From Lysobacter gummosus (GTDB taxonomy: Bacteria > Pseudomonadota > Gammaproteobacteria > Xanthomonadales > Xanthomonadaceae): a stretch of DNA of 64,000 nt. A program made the translations under genes and the position numbers. The notes under the pieces are model-generated. The model was not told where the DNA came from. It saw nothing but the letters and a program-made list of their open reading frames with translations, and did not search any database. The DNA is taken from the NCBI RefSeq assembly GCF_001442805.1, contig NZ_CP011131.1, positions 4,402,001-4,466,000 of the forward strand, read 5' to 3'. Positions 56,011-63,636 of the stretch are shown piece after piece (position 1 is the first letter of the stretch; each line of letters opens with the position of its first letter).

Positions 56011-56951
56011 GAGGCTCGCCTAATTTTTCGAACGACGTCCGACCGACTCTTCAGGGATTTGTCGTAGTACTCCGTGACATTGACGCGGAGGCGCTCCTTG
56101 TCGATATGATCCCCAGGGGTATACCCAAATGAGATTCTCGACACCCATTCCGGCGGGTAATAATACCGACCATGCCCATTTGCCTTGATCCGAAGTAGAT
56201 CAAGCTTCTCTAGGAGAAATAGATATTGCTTAAGTTGGTCCGATTCTACTTCGAGGCCAAGGCCTTTCAAGTAAATGGATATTTCCGTAGTGTTCAACGC
56301 CCCGAAAAGATCGCAGAGCTCGCAAATCAGAAACATCACATGAGCCGGCTCTACTGGACGGAATATGCGCTCCGATTGTCCTGGCCCGGTAAAATTACGG
56401 ATAGCGTCAACGACACCTCCAACTTCACCTTCAAACTTATCAAAGTTGATCGTACTTCTTCCGATCACCGATCGATCATGCCAGTCATAAACCAAGACTG
56501 ATTTTTCGCTGTTGTTCTCTAGCCGCCGTATCGGCCCCAATCGGATGAAAGATGTAGTCTCGTAATGAATTTCAGCGATAAGGACCAGAAGACGGTCGAG
56601 AATCGCTGGACTGACTGCGAAGGCACCTAACTCAGCTATGGCGCCCTCGCTTTCTACTACTAGAACTATCACCGCAGACAGTCCTGCGAGGTGTTCTTCC
56701 AGCGTGACCAGATCCCGGTAGTAGCCGTCGTGAAACCAGTTTTGGATTTCTTCGGCCAATTTCAATCGGCTTGCCATCTGGCTATGCCTGCTTGAAGTTA
56801 GCTCGTGATAAATCATGTGGCGAATCGACTTGATCGGCCTTGGATCACTCGCATTCTCTCCACCGCACAAAAAAATGAAACCCTCAAACGCGCGCACACG
56901 CGTTTTGGATAGATCGATTCTTGCGACGAAGTCCCCACGTGGATCAGACAT
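56007..56951 (-). CDS. Retron effector, RcaT/STM3845 family
   Basis: The 314-aa protein matches the effector of retron St85/Sen2 (STM3845, RcaT). It opens with a nucleoside-deoxyribosyltransferase-like fold (GFIFLCGGE near 24-32, LAEEIQNWF, DLVTLEEHL) and carries the acidic block VESEGAIAELGAFA (E100, E107) and SFIRLGPIRRLE. A C-terminal winged-helix part follows (LCDLFGALNTTEISIYLKGL). In characterised systems this toxin is held inactive by the RT-msDNA complex and released when a phage interferes. Usual members have E-S-P-G where this has E-S-E-G. It lies directly downstream of the candidate msr-msd. Confidence 0.88.
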   Translation of the reverse strand: MSDPRGDFVARIDLSKTRVRAFEGFIFLCGGENASDPRPIKSIRHMIYHELTSSRHSQMASRLKLAEEIQNWFHDGYYRDLVTLEEHLAGLSAVIVLVVESEGAIAELGAFAVSPAILDRLLVLIAEIHYETTSFIRLGPIRRLENNSEKSVLVYDWHDRSVIGRSTINFDKFEGEVGGVVDAIRNFTGPGQSERIFRPVEPAHVMFLICELCDLFGALNTTEISIYLKGLGLEVESDQLKQYLFLLEKLDLLRIKANGHGRYYYPPEWVSRISFGYTPGDHIDKERLRVNVTEYYDKSLKSRSDVVRKIRRAS

Positions 56952-56956
56952 CTGCT

Positions 56957-57135
56957 CTCTTCACCAAGAAACCGCCCCGTATAACCGGATCGGGCTTACC
57001 GCCGAGGACCCGCGGACCGGAGGCGGTGAGCCCGAGCCGGTTATACGGGGCGATAATCCCAATCAATCCCTCGCCGTCCGGCGCAGCGCCGGACATTTCA
57101 CAATTCGTGGCATTCCATTGCCGTCGCGTAAAGAG
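56957..57135 (-). ncRNA. Candidate retron msr-msd RNA
   Basis: Position (just upstream of effector and RT, same strand) and structure fit a retron RNA. A long hairpin spans 56974-57051: two stems of 15 and 14 bp with one mismatch between and an 18-nt loop, the expected msd shape. Upstream on the minus strand are smaller msr-like stems, including a perfect 8-bp one at 57076-57094. Ends can pair as a1 (57128-57135, CTCTTTAC on the minus strand) with a2 (56957-56964, GTGAAGAG), 8 bp with one wobble. The branching G is not certain, and a2 abuts the effector start region. Confidence 0.6.
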
Positions 57136-57387
57136 CGCGAGAAGTTTGGACACATAGCGCGTCGATCGTCAATACGGCAGGAGCAACAGGGAGACCAGCT
57201 TGTGGCATGTGACAGCGGTAAAGGGCAACCTGTGCGCCCCCCTGCGGCATCGCAGCATGGCCGGTCGCGCCTGCTGCTGCGACTGTAAAGGCTCAGTTGT
57301 GCCCGCGCTGGACGACCTCACCCCCATGGCTTGACTGGCCCGCGAATCGCCGCAGACTTCTCTTAAGACCAATCATTAGGAGGGGCT
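57136..57387. other. Divergent promoter region of the retron and zinc-ribbon operon
   Basis: About 250 bp without a gene. It must carry a minus-strand promoter for the retron and a plus-strand promoter for the gene at 57388. No box assignments are firm. Confidence 0.4.
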
Positions 57388-57813
57388 ATGGGCTGGGACG
57401 CCATTACCAATGCTCGCGCTACGCTGTCTGAAGCAACGAGCACGCATAAGTTGCTATTAGAAGGCAATGACGCTTTGGCTCAAGAAAAAAGCCGTGCGAT
57501 TGCACTCGCAGTCTCGAAGCAATTGATACATGCACAAGAGGCCATGCTATCTGTTGCGCAAGAACGCTCCGAACCCTTCAAAGAAATTGAAAATTTAAGC
57601 CCCGCTCTTAAACTGAGAACAAAAATCGTCAAATATCTTGATGCCTATTACCTAGCCAATGAAAGTGGGGCGGGTAGCGGCGACCCATACTGCTTACTTT
57701 GCTGGGAGCGTAGCCAAGTACTAATTCATCTCAATCGGAAATCACCCACGGAGAATTGCTGCCCAAATTGTGATCGCGATTACCTGGCCGAAACCACTGG
57801 ATTTGGTATCTGA
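57388..57813 (+). CDS. Zinc-ribbon protein of unknown function
   Basis: A strong GGAGGGG site precedes ATG 57388. The 141-aa protein begins with a helical, coiled-coil-like segment (about 1-90; KSRAIALAVSKQLIHAQEAM) and ends in a zinc ribbon: YCLLCW (C102, C105) paired with CCPNC (C124/C125, C128), about 20 residues apart. No catalytic motif is seen and I do not recognise the family. It is 14 bp upstream of a membrane protein and divergent from the retron, inside a mobile island. Contribution to phage defence is a guess from location. Confidence 0.8.
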   Translation: MGWDAITNARATLSEATSTHKLLLEGNDALAQEKSRAIALAVSKQLIHAQEAMLSVAQERSEPFKEIENLSPALKLRTKIVKYLDAYYLANESGAGSGDPYCLLCWERSQVLIHLNRKSPTENCCPNCDRDYLAETTGFGI

Positions 57814-57827
57814 CGGAGAATGAGCCT

Positions 57828-58493
57828 ATGAACAAAGCAGTCCTAATACTTCCAACCCTAATAGTCGCGGCGGTTGCGAGCGAGACTGTTTCGACCGCAA
57901 TTGGTTACGATATTCAGTGGCCAGCTGTCAGCATCTGTTTAACCGCTTTAGTTGCGATATGGAAGCTAAGAGAGGATAGCGATCAAAAGGCCATAGACCG
58001 AGAGCTGCAAACCAAACGTGAAATTCTTCTTGCTGGCGTCCAAGCGATGACAAAAGGACAAGCTGCGTTTTCGTCATTGGCAAATCTTAATATTGACTAC
58101 CAAGACGCATCCTTAAGTTTTCAAGACGCTACTGCGAAGCTCACCATGGCTGCGACTGTTGCAAGCCTGGACGCCGCGCGACTAGGCAATGAATATGTCA
58201 GCAGGGTGGGCCCGCTATTTCTGCAAGCCATGAAGATGAGAGCCGATCTAGACCAACTCCCTAACGGTAAGGAGAACCCCCTCTATCTCGAAAAGCATAC
58301 CCAGCTAGCTGGCTTCATCCTTGATAACGTAATTGATACCGGGAAAGCGATGCTCCGCGCTGTAGCTGCCGTACGCCAAGATATAGGGATATCGAGGGAG
58401 CCGACGCAGCAGTTCCTAGATGCCGTGTATCCCGATGAGGCAGCCCTGAAGTTATCAATAGATAAAGTGCTTGGGCGCATCCCGCATGATTGA
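57828..58493 (+). CDS. Membrane protein paired with the zinc-ribbon protein
   Basis: A GGAG site precedes ATG 57828. The 221-aa product has two N-terminal hydrophobic helices (KAVLILPTLIVAAVASETVS and PAVSICLTALVAIWKL), then a soluble alpha-helical domain of about 170 aa without cysteines or enzyme motifs (ELQTKREILLAGVQAMTKGQ, TMAATVASLDAARLGNEYVS). It likely sits in the inner membrane with a cytoplasmic helical bundle. The short gap means one transcript with the zinc-ribbon gene. A two-component layout of sensor plus membrane protein is common among abortive-infection systems, but nothing here proves it. Confidence 0.8.
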   Translation: MNKAVLILPTLIVAAVASETVSTAIGYDIQWPAVSICLTALVAIWKLREDSDQKAIDRELQTKREILLAGVQAMTKGQAAFSSLANLNIDYQDASLSFQDATAKLTMAATVASLDAARLGNEYVSRVGPLFLQAMKMRADLDQLPNGKENPLYLEKHTQLAGFILDNVIDTGKAMLRAVAAVRQDIGISREPTQQFLDAVYPDEAALKLSIDKVLGRIPHD

Positions 58494-58550
58494 CTTACTG
58501 CTCGTGAGTTAGTCGGGCCAAATCAGTGATCCAGCATATGTCTAGAATAA

Positions 58551-58850
58551 TTAGGCTAGGTCGAATTCGACGTCTGTGGTGCCGGCCCAACGGATAGCGC
58601 CCGCGATCTTCGCACCAGTGATCCGCCAGTGGCCTGAGCGTCCTCGCACGCGATCTAGGTAGCAGCCGCCATCTTCACCACGCCGCATCACCAGGGCGCG
58701 ACGCCGCACGCAGCGGCCTGGGTCGCCCCATTCGTCGGGTTCCCATTCCTCATCAACTAGGGCGGTGCCGGCGACGGTGTGGGCAGGATTTCCACCACGT
58801 CGGCCGCGCGGCGGGATCACGACCCGGTATCGAACAAGACAGGACGGCAT
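58551..58850 (-). CDS. Hypothetical 99-aa protein
   Basis: ATG 58850 opens a GC-rich frame (MPSCLVRYRVVIPPRGRRGG; then EWEPDEWGDPGRCVRRR and GHWRITGAKIAGAIRWAG). Alternation of hydrophobic and charged residues and two Trp-rich strands look like a small beta protein. No ribosome-binding site is clear, and the composition differs from the AT-rich cargo around it. No family is recognised. Confidence 0.45.
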   Translation of the reverse strand: MPSCLVRYRVVIPPRGRRGGNPAHTVAGTALVDEEWEPDEWGDPGRCVRRRALVMRRGEDGGCYLDRVRGRSGHWRITGAKIAGAIRWAGTTDVEFDLA

Positions 58851-59620
58851 GGCGCCATCGTAGCGGCCCGAGTCTTACAGCCTAAGATTGTGCGGACTTT
58901 GGCCGGAGCGATTAGGGCCCAGAACATTTGGGGCACCGTCGGAAATCAGTAGCATCGGTAACGCGGACTTATCGGTTACCGATCGAGTTACCGAAAATTA
59001 CTCCTCTGCGGCGACCTACAAATCAATTTAATAGAAGAGACTTACGCGCTGAAAACGGTCCTTCCCGATGAGGTTACCGTTTCCCGACGCCTCCTCCCCT
59101 CGCTTTGGAAAACGCTGCGGTTTCCCGCTCATCTCATCGACTGATGGAGCGTGCTAAATCGGGCTCCGCCGCAGCCCTGAAAACCGCCTTGCGCGCGTCA
59201 TTCGCGTCGAAAAAGTGTTCCCTCCGAGCCCCGCTATAGCCGTTGTGGCTAGGACGCCCACTCCGCTCCACGATTTGAGTCGAAAGGCACACTAGTAGCA
59301 GGAAGGCGCGGCGGGATCTCGATCGCGCGCCAGCGGGCGAACGCGCGCCCCGAGCCCCGCATTGACCCTCTAAGCGCTCGCGTATTCGTTGGCGTAGCGC
59401 TGGTGACAGCGCACGATTAGCAAACTCTGGCGCGCACCACATCCCAATCTTCAATACGACCTCTAGTTACACTCGGGGTGTCGCGCTCAATGGCGCGGCA
59501 GGCGAGGATTGCAATACTCGCCAATCGCAACTCAAAACGAAGCTCCCGACCTGAACGAGAGGAATTCGTCGCGAGACAACTGCATGATTGGGGCAGCCCC
59601 CTCACAAGGAGAGAAGTGAA
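58851..59620. other. Gene-poor stretch with repeated ggttacc motifs
   Basis: 770 bp with no convincing gene. Four related sites occur: tcggtaacg (58955, inverted), tcggttaccga (58972, itself a dyad), gagttaccga (58985) and gaggttaccgt (59070). They could be operator or iteron-like binding sites. Two minus-strand frames (59134-59454, 59417-59605) are short and may be remnants. Confidence 0.4.
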
Positions 59621-60448
59621 ATGTGGCGAAACTTAGCAATAGTTACTGCCTTGGCCGGCTCCAGCATTTCCGCACTGGCAGCGACTCCAGTTGACGGCCG
59701 GATGGAACGTGCACGTGCTGAAGTGCGAGCGCAACAGCAAGAGCGAATCGATGCCCTCGCGAAACGGGGCCGGCTGAGTAGCTATCAACAGTTGCAAAGC
59801 ACCGGAAAGGTGTCCGCTAAGAGCGCAGTCGATAGTGAACAAGCAGATGCGGATTCGCGCGACGCAGCAATAAACCTAGCCGCCTTGGGGTTTACGTCGG
59901 CCGATGTGGCGACTTATCGCGAACGCCAAATCGATATTTTCGACATGACCCATAGACTGTTTAAGGGGAAGACATCCCCCGCAGAACAGATGTTGCTAGC
60001 GGATACCGTTGTGGTGGCTAAGGCAGGCAAAGTTGAAGACAACAAAACTCGCATTGACGGGTTCTTATCGTCGATCCCGTTCACTGTTGTGAGATCGATC
60101 AAAGGATCCCGTGCGGCTGGCGACACCATCTATCTTGCGCGAGAATCAGGCAAAGCTGCCGACGGCTCCTACGTGGATGTCTCATCTGACATCGCGGTGA
60201 CGCCTGGAAAAACCTATCTACTAGTCGTGTCGAAGAATCGATATGAGCAGATAGTCGCGCAGAACAAGAAGCAAGCGGAAGTGGGATTCAATGCCTTGCT
60301 GTTTCTCGCGTATGAAATCACCGCAAACGGCGCCTTGCTCCCAGGCCCTCGACCCACCCTGTTCGGCGAGTCTCCGAAGGATGTAAAGACCGCCGAAAAT
60401 GATCTAGCCAAGTTGTCCAAGGGCAAAAGTAAGAACGGGGGGACGTGA
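59621..60448 (+). CDS. Secreted protein coupled to a metalloprotease
   Basis: Start 59621 follows AAGGAGAG. The 275-aa protein has a signal peptide (MWRNLAIVTALAGSSISALA) and a helical, Gln/Arg/Ala-rich first part (RARAEVRAQQQERIDALAKR). A beta-rich second part follows (FLSSIPFTVVRSIKGSRAAG, YLLVVSKNRYEQIV). It resembles no family I can name. Its stop overlaps the start of the protease gene (TGATG), so the two are co-translated. It might be an inhibitor, a chaperone or a substrate for that enzyme. Confidence 0.82.
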   Translation: MWRNLAIVTALAGSSISALAATPVDGRMERARAEVRAQQQERIDALAKRGRLSSYQQLQSTGKVSAKSAVDSEQADADSRDAAINLAALGFTSADVATYRERQIDIFDMTHRLFKGKTSPAEQMLLADTVVVAKAGKVEDNKTRIDGFLSSIPFTVVRSIKGSRAAGDTIYLARESGKAADGSYVDVSSDIAVTPGKTYLLVVSKNRYEQIVAQNKKQAEVGFNALLFLAYEITANGALLPGPRPTLFGESPKDVKTAENDLAKLSKGKSKNGGT

Positions 60449-61470
60449 TGAAGGTGAAGTCGAAGCACTATCACATCGCGCTGCTGGCAGGAATTGCCGC
60501 GTGGAGCGGACTCGCCCAAGCACAAGAAACGCCAGAACTTGCTTATCTATGGGAGACGACATCCAACGCCGTCGGATTTCATGAGTCGGTGTCTGCCTGT
60601 ATTTACCCTACGATAGGCGCGGCAAATACGTGGAATGCCGTAGGCGCAGGTTACTATTTTTGGACGGACTCCGTAGCCAATCAACCTCGGGTCGCGACGC
60701 AGACGCAAGCATACAATTACTCGCATCACACTGTAGAGGACAAGGAAATACCCGACCTCAATGTACCAATGCAGACTGCCCAGACGCGGACGGGCCAAAC
60801 GCTTACCACGATGATCAATTCGGACACCTATGTGGATCGGGCACGCATGAGCCCACTCAATCCACAGCGGGTAGGATTCACTTGCACCGCAGGATCTACC
60901 GTACCGGCCGACAAGCTTGATTGGCAGACCGCAATGCTGCACGAACTGGGTCACGCTGCCGGGTTCATAGATGATCACAACATTACGTCTCGCCGCTGCG
61001 CGATGTACTACGCAAAGCTGGCGGGTGAAAACCAACGAGTCCTTTGCGACGCCGAGAAACAAAATTACCTAAAGGGATATGGATTGCAGTTTAAGATCCT
61101 GAGCATCCCCAACGTGACGGGACCGCACAATACGAATATTCTGGCCAAGATCAATTTCCAAGGAACGCCGACCTTTCCCGTACAACGACACACTGAGAAT
61201 ATTACGTGTCCTTCCGGCTGGTCCTGCGACGACTACGACGGCTCCTACTCAAGCCAGACTGAGTCGCCGCTAACCTTCAATTTTAGGTGCAGTGTCGATA
61301 GCACTAAGCCAACGGGTACGTTCGGCTGGCGAACAACGCTGACTGATGCCAGCGGCACGGTGACGAACTCGGTGGATCACACGAGCACATGCACAAAGGC
61401 GTCTGGAACACTCAAGAAGGACCCTGGAGATAAATCCAACTCCGTTGGCAGGGTAATAATTACGAATTAA
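60448..61470 (+). CDS. Secreted metzincin-like zinc protease
   Basis: ATG 60448 overlaps the previous stop and is preceded by a G-rich site; a GTG at 60445 is an alternative. The 340-aa protein has a signal peptide (about 26 aa, ending GLAQA). Residues 165-177 read H-E-L-G-H-A-A-G-F-I-D-D-H, a HExxHxxGxxD motif with Asp rather than His as likely third ligand, as in M7 snapalysins. A Met lies downstream in CAMYY (186), as a Met-turn would. The C-terminal 120 aa form a Cys-containing beta domain (ITCPSGWSCDDYDGSYSSQ). It is AT-rich island cargo. A substrate cannot be assigned. Confidence 0.85.
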   Translation: MKVKSKHYHIALLAGIAAWSGLAQAQETPELAYLWETTSNAVGFHESVSACIYPTIGAANTWNAVGAGYYFWTDSVANQPRVATQTQAYNYSHHTVEDKEIPDLNVPMQTAQTRTGQTLTTMINSDTYVDRARMSPLNPQRVGFTCTAGSTVPADKLDWQTAMLHELGHAAGFIDDHNITSRRCAMYYAKLAGENQRVLCDAEKQNYLKGYGLQFKILSIPNVTGPHNTNILAKINFQGTPTFPVQRHTENITCPSGWSCDDYDGSYSSQTESPLTFNFRCSVDSTKPTGTFGWRTTLTDASGTVTNSVDHTSTCTKASGTLKKDPGDKSNSVGRVIITN

Positions 61471-61533
61471 GTTGGAGTCCATTCCGCCATTCGCGTCGCT
61501 GAAATAGCTTCAGCTGTCGCGCCATGCACGGCA

Positions 61534-61926
61534 ATGCATGGCGCGACAACGACCTCTGAGTTCTTTCTGGCTAACGGCGACGCGCCCGCAAGGTTATACA
61601 CCAGCCAAACGTTTACGCGTTACGTTGGCGTAGTGCTGGCTAGTGAACAAATGGAATCACTGACCATGCTGCATACTGAAATTCATTTCGAAGGCTTCTT
61701 GCTAAGCAGTGGCGGCTCAACGCCAATTTCCCTAACCATCTCGCAACCGACGGTCGCTGACGACGACGCTTATTGCGAAATTCATGCTCCGGGGCTTATT
61801 GCCAAAGACACTAAGATTTTTGGCGCTGATGCGGAGCAAGCACGATAACCATCAATTGGCTTCGTTAAGCGAATGCTCAAAGATGACAGCCTGTCGACGC
61901 AGAAGGCAATCCAATTCAATTTATCT
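61534..61926 (+). pseudogene. Small conserved-looking gene broken by a TAA codon
   Basis: The frame from ATG 61534 encodes 104 aa (LTMLHTEIHFEGFLLSSGG, DDDAYCEIHAPGLI, IFGADAEQAR), then stops at TAA 61846-61848. The same frame continues PSIGFVKRMLKDDSLSTQK, the continuation expected after EQAR in small proteins of this type. A single C-to-T change at 61846 (CAA to TAA) explains it. The protein may still be made truncated. Terminator 61931 follows. I do not recognise its function. Confidence 0.5.
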
Positions 61927-61930
61927 GAAG

Positions 61931-61960
61931 AAAAGGGCGCCGTCTGGCGCCTTTTTTCTT
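61931..61960 (+). terminator. Rho-independent terminator
   Basis: A 6-bp GC stem (ggcgcc at 61936-61941 and 61946-61951) with loop gtct, extended by A-T pairs, is followed by ttttttctt. It closes the plus-strand cargo. Confidence 0.85.
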
Positions 61961-62025
61961 GGAGACGAAAATGTCTTTACCGGCGCCCACTATCAGCATG
62001 CAAGCACTGCTTGAGCGTACAAATC

Positions 62026-62319
62026 CTAGGCTGGCATACCGAGGTCGCACGGGAGGAAACGTACCACTTCCTCCCCGATCCGATCATCGACCCGGCGGAA
62101 TCGCGTTTGCAGCGGCAATAGTTCATTTCGCGCGAACACGCGGGCGGCCTTCTCCACGTCGCCAAAACCGCCAGTGTTGTTCGGTACGGTCCCCAGCAAT
62201 TGCGGTGGTACCCGATGCGCAGCCAAAACATCATCGCGCGTCGCGCCTTTGATCCCTAGAAATTCATCCTTCGACGCGACTTCGCTGATCGCGATCACCT
62301 GCACACTGTCCTTCTTGCC
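62026..62319 (-). pseudogene. 3' fragment of a P2-like phage portal gene
   Basis: The minus strand encodes KKDSVQVIAISEVASKDEFL, RDDVLAAHRVPPQLLGTVPN, NTGGFGDVEKAARVFARNEL and GEEVVRFLPCDL. This is the C-terminal third of PBSX/P2 gpQ-type portal proteins. The upstream two thirds are absent: the frame runs back into the tRNA terminator by 62406. Meanwhile ATG 61971 on the plus strand, with a good GGAGACG site, opens MSLPAPTISMQALLERTNPR and then runs into this antisense fragment. The two half-genes mark a deletion or recombination junction near 62026. Confidence 0.8.
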
Positions 62320-62378
62320 GAAGCCGTGCAGCAGATGCGGGAGGCGCGTTATTTTTACCGGCAATTTTCCCGAAGCAA

Positions 62379-62412
62379 GAAAAAAGGCACTTAGGAGCAA
62401 TCCCAAGTGCCT
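62379..62412 (-). terminator. tRNA-Lys terminator supplied by the island
   Basis: A 12-bp stem with one mismatch (62385-62396 with 62401-62412, loop gcaa) is followed on the minus strand by TTTTTCTTG. It differs in sequence from the terminator at 54751-54790, as expected if the island brought its own. Confidence 0.8.
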
Positions 62413-62468
62413 GTTTTATTTGGTGGGTCGTGAAGGATTCGAACCTTCGACCAAAAGATTAAAAGTCT
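62407..62468. mobile_element. Right attachment site (62-bp direct repeat)
   Basis: Identical to 54785-54846; see that entry. Here the repeat is part of the intact tRNA-Lys gene plus 14 bp of 3' flank. Confidence 0.92.
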
Positions 62469-62496
62469 TCTGCTCTACCGACTGAGCTAACGACCC
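62421..62496 (-). tRNA. tRNA-Lys (TTT)
   Basis: The 76-nt minus-strand sequence starts GGGTCGTTAGCTCAGTCGGT and ends ACGACCCACCA with encoded CCA. The acceptor stem GGGTCGT/ACGACCC pairs perfectly. The anticodon loop CTTTTAA gives TTT at 62461-62463, and the T-arm is GAAGGTTCGAATCCTTC. It is the integration target of the island. Confidence 0.97.
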
Positions 62497-62608
62497 GAAG
62501 TGGTGCGCCTCGGTCCCGGCGCTGCGCCGGGTCGAGCATTCTAACAAAGCTTGCGCCGCCGAGTCAGGCCCCCCGGCGATTCGCGTTCAGTGGCGCGGCG
62601 CGGGCGGG

Positions 62609-63307
62609 TCAGACGTAGTGCGTGGGATCGGCCACGCCGGCGGCGTTGAAGCCCTCCGCGCGCAGGCGGCAGGCGTCGCAGTGGCCGCAGGCGCGGCCGG
62701 CATCGTCGGCCTGGTAGCACGAGACGGTCTGGCTGAAATCCACGCCCAGGCGCAGGCCTTCGCGGACGATGTCGGCCTTGCTCATGAACTGCAGCGGGGC
62801 CTGGACGCGCAGCCCGGCGCCTTCTACGCCGGCCTTGGTCGCCAGGTTGGCCAGGCGCTCGAAGGCTTCCACGAATTCGGGGCGGCAGTCGGGGTAGCCG
62901 GAGTAGTCCACGGCGTTGACACCGCAGAAGATGTCATTGGCGCCGAGCACTTCGGCCCAGCCCAGGGCGATGGACAGCATGATGGTGTTGCGCGCCGGGA
63001 CGTAGGTGACGGGGATGTCGTCCTTGGCCGCGGCGGCGCCGATGGCGTGGCCGTCGTTGTCCAGCGGGACCGAGATGGTCTCATCCGTCAGGGCCGAGCC
63101 GCCGATGCTGCGCAGGTCCACGCTGACGGTCTTGTGCGCGACCGCGCCCAGGGACACGGCGACGCGCGCGGCGGCGTCGAGTTCGGAGGTGTGGCGCTGG
63201 CCGTAGCGCACGCTCAAGGCGTGCACGGCAAAGCCCTGCTCGCGCGCGATGGCGATGACGACGGCGGAGTCCATGCCTCCGGAGACTAGAACGACGGCGT
63301 TTTTCAT
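62609..63307 (-). CDS. queC: 7-cyano-7-deazaguanine synthase QueC
   Basis: QueC converts 7-carboxy-7-deazaguanine to preQ0 with ATP and ammonia, on the way to queuosine in tRNA. The 232-aa protein has the PP-loop [12 protein letters not shown] at its N-terminus and the zinc site [17 protein letters not shown] near its C-terminus. Start 63307 gives the normal N-terminus [11 protein letters not shown]. The frame also stays open upstream through the gggaatc array, reading FPIPDSR repeats, so extended translation is possible but unlikely. It lies 329 bp downstream of queE on the same strand. Confidence 0.96.
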   Translation of the reverse strand: MKNAVVLVSGGMDSAVVIAIAREQGFAVHALSVRYGQRHTSELDAAARVAVSLGAVAHKTVSVDLRSIGGSALTDETISVPLDNDGHAIGAAAAKDDIPVTYVPARNTIMLSIALGWAEVLGANDIFCGVNAVDYSGYPDCRPEFVEAFERLANLATKAGVEGAGLRVQAPLQFMSKADIVREGLRLGVDFSQTVSCYQADDAGRACGHCDACRLRAEGFNAAGVADPTHYV

Positions 63308-63324
63308 GGGGCGGGCTCTGGATC

Positions 63325-63408
63325 GGGAATCGGGAATCGGGAATCGGGAATCGGGAATCGGGAATCGGGAATCGGGAATCGGGAATCGGGAATCGGGAAT
63401 CGGGAATC
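63325..63408. repeat. Twelve tandem copies of gggaatc
   Basis: A perfect 7-bp tandem array of 12 units plus partial ends lies directly upstream of the queC start codon. Slipped-strand change in copy number would vary the leader length. Related units occur at about 63606-63630 (as gaatccc) and inside hrpA. Confidence 0.95.
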
Positions 63409-63442
63409 GGGAAAGGCTAAACCGGTTAGCTGATGTTTCGCT

Positions 63443-63529
63443 CGTCATTCCCGCGAAGGCGGGAATCCAGAGACTTCAGAGTCATGTCGCGATGAAGCCC
63501 TGGATTCCCGCCTTCGCGGGAATGACGAG
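63443..63529. repeat. Palindromic repeat pair, cgtcattcccgcgaa family, second copy
   Basis: cgtcattcccgcgaaggcgg at 63443 returns inverted as ctggattcccgccttcgcgg to 63529, with about 30 bp between. It matches the element at 16810-16920. Confidence 0.85.
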
Positions 63530-63636
63530 CAGAAAAGTCGGCAAATCGGAACATTGCAGCGCATTGCAACGCAACGCGTCGGGACGGACGGACTCGCTTC
63601 AACGCACCCCGAATCCCGAATCTCCGATCCCCGCTC

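Larger units (their letters stand above)
54785..62468. mobile_element. 7.6-kb tRNA-Lys genomic island, integrase-less
   Basis: The element is bounded by the two 62-bp repeats. Inside, base composition falls relative to the chromosome, most clearly in the retron, 57388-58493 and 59621-61850. Contents are retron genes, two unknown operons, a truncated P2-like portal gene and a nonsense-interrupted gene. No tyrosine or serine recombinase is visible, so the island cannot move by itself. It is most simply a decayed prophage that kept its cargo, though a satellite-like element is possible. Confidence 0.8.

Noticed and set aside
59134..59605. Two minus-strand frames in the island gap (106 and 62 aa)
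   Set aside because: Neither has a ribosome-binding site or a recognisable motif, and joining them would need a frameshift. Left as possible remnants only.
63325..63408. Possible CRISPR array
   Set aside because: The 7-bp units are directly abutting with no spacers, and no cas genes are in the window.
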